From: Collinsella sp.
GTDB taxonomy: Bacteria > Actinomycetota > Coriobacteriia > Coriobacteriales > Coriobacteriaceae
Direction: 5' to 3'
Assembly (NCBI GenBank): GCA_019414465.1
Contig: DXLY01000054.1
Span: 1 to 7,360, forward strand
Length of the DNA: 7,360 nt
Made by a program: the position numbers and the translations under genes. Of this stretch, positions 6,901-7,360 are shown piece after piece (position 1 is the stretch's first letter; every line of letters begins with the position of its first letter). The notes beneath the pieces were generated by a model, which was given only the letters and a program-made list of their open reading frames with translations, made no database searches and was not told the DNA's origin.

Positions 6901-6957
6901 GTGGAACCGGAGGCCGCGGCGACGAACGGGGTACCCCCAGCAGTTGCGGTGAAATAG
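3946..6957 (+). CDS. TOTE-type primase (AEP)-SF2 helicase-PLD-like fusion protein
   Basis: A 1003-residue cytoplasmic nucleic-acid enzyme of the type called TOTE conflict system primase-helicase. Residues 1-75 are an unrecognised module. The AEP primase domain (about 80-310) begins with LFRNLFTGRKDVYA and has a likely zinc cluster C116, C125, C135, C138, the metal-binding DFD D183/D185, the SGDGAHVW histidine H219, D257 in FDRMLP, and GGFGNLIALP (269-278). A linker with NPEFFRAQ and IPRGCK leads to the SF2 helicase (about 460-845): LRPEQQ, Walker A APTGFGKT (485-492), DECH (598-601), SATPER (624-629), GEGFD (773-777) and QQAGRLHR (798-805). Residues about 855-985 form a PLD-like domain in which the HxKxxxxD motif reads RLCASVID (938-945) and the usual YGSxN reads YGAIP, so it is probably inactive. 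Family members are proposed to act in defence or mobile-element conflict; the mechanism is unproven. The start is uncertain (3946, or 3973), as neither has a clear ribosome binding site. The stop lies inside repeat copy 2. GC is lower than in the flanks, suggesting transfer. Confidence 0.9.
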   Translation: MNADKNGFQMSNGTHQYALFGSALFKFNKTVVHASDPRKQIVICSSGPDIRYTTLEEWEKAGDSFDRRAQIEDIVTSASPARDKLELFRNLFTGRKDVYAHGYRRKDGGIGYTPACANEWKSGICPKASHQRVKCTECSSRVFTELSDAAIIAHFRGNDDRLRDVIGQYVLDKDSNTKVLVIDFDGADWKEATKAIRHVAKSHGIDVAVERSRSGDGAHVWFFFLELVSAKTARDFGSSLITEAAILNKTITFKAFDRMLPAQSTIPEGGFGNLIALPFQGKAQRKGNSVFVDEQFEPFPDQWLYLSQIQLIPRVTVQNLIESIENRSHGIAAVAAANTGVPHSQRLRKRLPLTPRDFPSSLSVTQTDMLYIPEKSLSPAAQMEVRRLATFANPEFFRAQSMHQSVFGKPRFIDLSELRDGYVAIPRGCKVQLERLLQEAGVSAHYSDKRKSSHPIAMAFKGTLRPEQQIVAEQMLSYEDGIMSAPTGFGKTVIGAYLIAAIGLPTLVIVPKTALIAQWKSQLERFLDITDNREPVRTPKGRISKRQPPLIGQIGGGKTAISRLIDIASFQSLSGKDPQTGESLAKEFVRDYSLIICDECHHAAAPQLELVLKSAPAKYVYGLSATPERSDGLTRALSMLCGPVRYVVDPKTQAIQQGIQRIVRPRFTGIRLPTYGPGASFNQILDLLCVHAARNEAIIEDALEAASNGRHPLVLSKRKKHAEELCRLLQSRGHEPILLTGEIDAKERKAILKSLPSFEHDHRIIVATESLLGEGFDLSYLDTLLIATPISWDGSITQQAGRLHRSHEGKQRVEIFDYVDLSIPMFARMYQKRLKTYAKLGYEVFAANDNRQDDRNILVRSARAVEALVNDIENASKSIFIAAPYASAACLEKLAAALADAATRGIALEISIASTPRDDVKAIFAEMNVNYLIKAEGRLCASVIDEETVWYGAIPLLAFPKKEDCSIRFKSSEVAAELLSEIQRKVEPEAAATNGVPPAVAVK

Positions 6958-7013
6958 GGACTGTTTTTGACTTATTAGCCGTCAATCAATCCCTATTCCA
7001 CCGCAACTTAGAA
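6944..7013. repeat. Palindromic repeat, copy 2, containing the helicase stop codon
   Basis: Arms 6944-6960 and 6990-7006 pair over 17 positions with one non-Watson-Crick pair (6952 with 6998). The inner stem is TTGAC (6967-6971) with GTCAA (6981-6985). Compared with copy 1, both halves of one inner pair have changed together (G-C to A-T), and the outer change gives A-C on the plus strand but U-G in a minus-strand RNA. The helicase stop (6955-6957) lies in the left arm. The repeat lies between the convergent helicase and toxin genes, so it may serve as a shared 3'-end hairpin. Confidence 0.85.
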
Positions 7014-7021
7014 ATCGGCAA

Positions 7022-7330
7022 TCAGCCCTGCGGGCCCTGGAACAGCTCCTCATGCGAGCCCATTCTGACCAGCCGGATCACAGGATTAGTCTTATGCGGT
7101 AAGTAGAGAACGACCACGTCGACCAAGCCATCGGATAGGTGGAAATCGATGTGGCCGTTGTAGTTTCCGCCCGGGTTTGAAAGCTCATGGGCGCCATATT
7201 CCGCGGGAAGCGAGCCGTGAGCTGCAAGCTCTGCGACTGCCGCCTTAAACTCACTCTTTAGCTGCGGATGCATGCGCATCGTTCGTTTGTAGTCCGCCCT
7301 AAATTGAGCCTCGACTTTAATCTCGAACAT
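7022..7330 (-). CDS. YafQ-like type II toxin (RelE/ParE superfamily mRNA interferase)
   Basis: A 102-residue protein whose second half matches the YafQ pattern: LPAEYGAHEL (41-50, H48), NGHIDFH (58-64, H60), the strand VDVVVLYLPH (70-79) and RLVRMGSHEELF (86-97, H93 and F97). These correspond to the substrate-binding and catalytic histidines and the terminal Phe of YafQ, a ribosome-dependent endoribonuclease. The HxxPDW segment of E. coli YafQ is not conserved; HIDFHLSD stands in its place, with H64 and D67 as possible substitutes. The protein is slightly longer than E. coli YafQ (92). The start at 7330 lies two bases after the antitoxin stop. Its Shine-Dalgarno, GAGGAA, lies inside the antitoxin's last codons, so translation is coupled and expression is likely autoregulated by the antitoxin complex. 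It converges on the helicase gene with a palindromic repeat in between. Confidence 0.85.
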   Translation of the reverse strand: MFEIKVEAQFRADYKRTMRMHPQLKSEFKAAVAELAAHGSLPAEYGAHELSNPGGNYNGHIDFHLSDGLVDVVVLYLPHKTNPVIRLVRMGSHEELFQGPQG

Positions 7331-7332
7331 CG

Positions 7333-7360
7333 CTATTCCTCATCGAGGAATGACATAAGC
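7333..7360 (-). CDS. Partial antitoxin (RelB/DinJ-like), C-terminal end only
   Basis: Only the last codons are inside the window, reading LMSFLDEE then TAG at 7333-7335; the gene continues past 7360. An acidic FLDEE-type end two bases upstream of a YafQ-like toxin start is what RelB/DinJ antitoxins commonly show. In such modules the C-terminal part wraps and neutralises the toxin, and the N-terminal ribbon-helix-helix part binds the operon's operator. Assignment rests mainly on position and the short tail. Confidence 0.6.

Overview
The window looks like a stretch of a high-GC actinobacterial chromosome, most likely a gut coriobacterium of the Collinsella type. That placement is an inference from base composition, gene content and the style of the intergenic palindromes; no rRNA or marker gene is present to prove it. 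A hand count of one 60-base line inside the DegV gene gives 73% GC. A line in the large helicase gene gives 53%, and a line just upstream of that gene gives 30%. Positions about 3535-6957 therefore stand out as compositionally foreign or accessory.

Layout. Positions 1-2213 hold two housekeeping-type genes on the minus strand: a HAD-superfamily phosphatase, then an M20 Sapep/PepV-like dipeptidase, possibly cotranscribed. A short intergenic region rich in nested palindromes (2255-2313) separates them from a divergent DegV-family (FakB-like) fatty-acid-binding protein gene on the plus strand (2370-3230). Two strong hairpins follow in tandem: a 63-base palindromic repeat (3246-3308) and a 24-bp perfect stem with A5/T5 flanks that looks like a bidirectional terminator (3326-3387). 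Beyond them is a broken minus-strand fragment resembling the C-terminus of a LOG/TIGR00730-family protein (3399 to about 3534). It ends abruptly at an AT-rich stretch bounded by a pair of inverted imperfect repeats of about 38 bp.

The centrepiece is a 1003-residue plus-strand protein (3946-6957). It combines a TOTE-type archaeo-eukaryotic primase (AEP) domain with its cysteine cluster, an SF2 DECH helicase, and a C-terminal phospholipase-D-like domain whose HxK catalytic pair reads RxC. This is the likely defence or biological-conflict gene of the window. Its stop codon lies inside a second copy of the 63-base palindrome (6944-7006). The two copies share 67 of 70 bases, sit in the same orientation and flank the whole accessory segment. 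Their sequence differences preserve base pairing, and one change pairs only in the minus-strand RNA.

Positions 7022-7360 hold a minus-strand type II toxin-antitoxin module. A YafQ-like RelE-superfamily toxin is complete; only the last eight codons and stop of its antitoxin are inside the window. The presence of a conflict-type primase-helicase, a toxin-antitoxin pair, a gene remnant and dispersed palindromes between ordinary metabolic genes marks 3231-7360 as an accessory islet.
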